A stretch of 6,757 nucleotides of DNA from a bacterium (lineage in GTDB: Bacteria > Pseudomonadota > Gammaproteobacteria > Burkholderiales > Burkholderiaceae_C). A model generated the notes under the pieces. The model searched no databases and was not told the DNA's origin. It worked only from the letters and a program-made list of their open reading frames with translations. Within the stretch, counting starts at the first letter, position 1. Each line of letters starts with the position of its first letter. The DNA lies in contig JAVBYK010000178.1 in NCBI GenBank assembly GCA_030824095.1, positions 1-6,757 of the forward strand. Reading direction: 5' to 3'. Positions 5,115 to 6,757 of the stretch are shown here, in pieces. A program made the translations under genes and the position numbers.

Positions 5115-6757
5115 ATGACCTCTGCCATCACCGTTTCTCCCGACGATCTGCCGCTGCAGTGCCTGTGCCGCTGGGAGCGTGAGAGCCCGCAGCGCATCTA
5201 CCTGACGCAGCCCATGGGTGGCGGTGCCGTGCAGGACATCAGCTGGCAGCAAGCCGGCGACCAGGTGCGCCGCATCGCCGCCTGGCTGCTGGCCCAGGGC
5301 TGGCCGGCGGGCAGCCGGGTGGCCATCATCGGCAAGAACAGCGCGCACTGGATACTGGCCGACCTGGCCATCCAGATGGCCGGCCACATCTCCGTGCCCA
5401 TCTACCCGACCTTCAACGGCGAGGCCCTGGCCTACATCCTGCAGCACAGCGAGGCCCGGGCCTGCTTTGTCGGCAAGATGGATGACACCGCCAACCTGCA
5501 AAGCGGCATCCCCGCGGGCCTGCCGCTGATTGCGCTGCCACTGGCCCCGGCCATCACCGCACTGGCCTGGAACGATCTGCTGGCGACCTCGTCCCCGGTG
5601 CAGGGAACCCCGCTGGCGCAGATGGATGCGGTTTGCACCATCATCTACACCTCCGGCACCACGGGAAAACCCAAGGGCGTAGTGCATACCTACCGCGCCA
5701 TGGCCTGGGGTGTGACCAGTGCCACGCGGCGTGTGCAAATGGGGCGCGACGAACGCTTCATCTCCTACCTGCCGCTGGCCCACGTGGCCGAGCGCATGCT
5801 GATCGAGCAGGCCTCGCTGCGCTATGGCGGGCACATCTTCTTTGCCGAGGCGCTGGACACCTTTGTGCAGGACCTGCAGCGGGCACGACCCACCATCTTC
5901 TTCTCGGTGCCGCGCCTGTGGGTCAAGTTCCAGCACGGCGTGCATACCAAGATGCCGGCGAAGAAGCTCGGCCTCCTGCTGGACCTGCCGCTGATTGGCG
6001 GCCTGGTGCGTCGCAAGATCCTCAAGGGCCTGGGACTGGACCAGTGCCGCATTGCCGCAGGCGGCGCAGCACCCATGCCGGCGGATGTGCTGCAGTGGTA
6101 CCGCAAGCTGGGGCTGGACCTGATCGAGGTCTATGGCATGACCGAGAACTGCGGCGTGTCCCACTCCACGCTGCCCGGCTCGCGCGTGGTCGGCACGGTG
6201 GGCCTGACCTATGACGAGGTGGAAAGCCGCATCGACCCGGCCACCGGCGAAATCCAGATGCGCAGCGCCGCGCTGATGCAGGGCTATTACAAGGACCCCG
6301 CCGCCACCGGCGATGCGATGACCACCGACGGCTGGCTGCGCACCGGCGACAAGGGCCAGATCGATGCACAGGGCTTTCTGCGCATCACTGGCCGGGTCAA
6401 GGACATCTTCAAGACCAGCAAGGGCAAATACGTGGCGCCAGCCCCGATCGAAGACCAGTTGGTGCAGCACCCCGATATCGAAGCCTGCGCGGTGACCGGT
6501 GCCAATCTGACGCAGCCCCTGGGCCTGGTCATGCTGTCGCAGGATGCCATCAACCGGATTCAGTCCGCGCCGGAGCGCCAGGCACTGACGCAATCGCTGA
6601 CCGCCCACCTGAACACCATCAACGCTCGGCTGGAGCCCCATGAGAAGCTGGGTTGCCTGGCCGTCATCGCCCAGACCTGGACCCCGGAGAACGGCTTCGT
6701 CACCCCGACCTTCAAGGTCAAGCGCATGCGCATCGAGGAGGCATATGCCGGGCATTT
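5115..6757 (+). CDS. Long-chain acyl-CoA synthetase (AMP-binding), 3' end outside window
   Basis: This adenylate-forming enzyme activates a fatty acid with ATP and loads it onto CoA, feeding beta-oxidation or lipid synthesis, probably at the inner face of the membrane. 547 codons are present with no stop. Seen: P-loop-like YTSGTTGKPKG at 178-188; YLPLAHVAER at 218-227, typical of long-chain members; AGGAAPMP near 315; adenine/acyl motif YGMTEN at 340-345; WLRTGD at 407-412 with the ATP-binding D412; hinge motif GRVKDIFKTSKGKYVAP at 426-442; and near the end TPTFKVKR, with K534 as the expected catalytic lysine. Relatives run on only a little further, so just the extreme C-terminus is missing. 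All key residues are intact. The start at 5115 is preferred because the conserved DLPLQ stretch soon follows; an in-frame ATG at 5064 would add 17 residues, mostly Pro/Ala/Leu, and neither start has a strong Shine-Dalgarno. It resembles FadD15-type synthetases more than E. coli FadD. Confidence 0.93.
   Translation, partial: MTSAITVSPDDLPLQCLCRWERESPQRIYLTQPMGGGAVQDISWQQAGDQVRRIAAWLLAQGWPAGSRVAIIGKNSAHWILADLAIQMAGHISVPIYPTFNGEALAYILQHSEARACFVGKMDDTANLQSGIPAGLPLIALPLAPAITALAWNDLLATSSPVQGTPLAQMDAVCTIIYTSGTTGKPKGVVHTYRAMAWGVTSATRRVQMGRDERFISYLPLAHVAERMLIEQASLRYGGHIFFAEALDTFVQDLQRARPTIFFSVPRLWVKFQHGVHTKMPAKKLGLLLDLPLIGGLVRRKILKGLGLDQCRIAAGGAAPMPADVLQWYRKLGLDLIEVYGMTENCGVSHSTLPGSRVVGTVGLTYDEVESRIDPATGEIQMRSAALMQGYYKDPAATGDAMTTDGWLRTGDKGQIDAQGFLRITGRVKDIFKTSKGKYVAPAPIEDQLVQHPDIEACAVTGANLTQPLGLVMLSQDAINRIQSAPERQALTQSLTAHLNTINARLEPHEKLGCLAVIAQTWTPENGFVTPTFKVKRMRIEEAYAGH

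Noticed and set aside
5100..6755. Open minus-strand frame of 551 codons opposite the acyl-CoA synthetase
   Set aside because: The translation is low-complexity in Gly, His, Gln and Arg with no recognisable domain, while the plus strand encodes an intact synthetase with all motifs. Such antisense frames are common in GC-rich genes because the stop codons are rare there.
1..6757. Defence, mobile-element, CRISPR or phage system
   Set aside because: All large frames resolve to housekeeping-type metabolism or transport genes with uniform composition; no repeats, integrase, transposase, nuclease or toxin-antitoxin pair is visible.

Overview
The window reads as ordinary chromosomal DNA from a GC-rich proteobacterium. 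Codon choice (strong G/C third-position bias, short gaps, genes on both strands) and protein flavour fit a betaproteobacterium of the order Burkholderiales, perhaps Comamonadaceae. That placement is an inference from the look of the proteins; no marker gene such as rRNA is present. About 95 % of the window is coding. I see no rRNA, tRNA, CRISPR array, insertion sequence, integrase or phage gene, and no stretch of 300 bases without a gene.

Layout from left to right: (1) the C-terminal part of a CPA1-type Na+/H+ antiporter (1-1032, +), cut by the window start; (2) after 25 bases, a 347-residue membrane protein of unrecognised family with five predicted helices and a four-cysteine C-terminal domain (1058-2101, +); (3) converging on it across 14 bases, a zinc- and NADP(H)-dependent alcohol dehydrogenase/aldehyde reductase closely resembling E. 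coli Ahr (YjgB) (2116-3141, -); (4) divergent from it across 147 bases, a 372-residue FabH-like beta-ketoacyl-ACP synthase III with a complete Cys-His-Asn triad (3289-4407, +); (5) a GNAT N-acetyltransferase (4404-4931, -), whose stop codon interlocks with the stop of the synthase; (6) divergent from it across 183 bases, a long-chain acyl-CoA synthetase (5115 to window end, +), lacking only its extreme C-terminus.

Three of the six genes handle fatty acyl groups: the Ahr-like reductase can act on aldehydes including fatty aldehydes, the acyl-CoA synthetase makes acyl-CoA from free fatty acids, and the long FabH-like synthase resembles the Pseudomonas type that uses acyl-CoA primers. A local theme of acyl-chain activation and recycling is plausible. 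The genes are not in one operon, so this is a hypothesis based on proximity. The antiporter and the unknown membrane protein may form a separate two-gene transcription unit. I did not find a convincing novel system; the best leads are the unknown membrane protein and the acyl-metabolism cluster.
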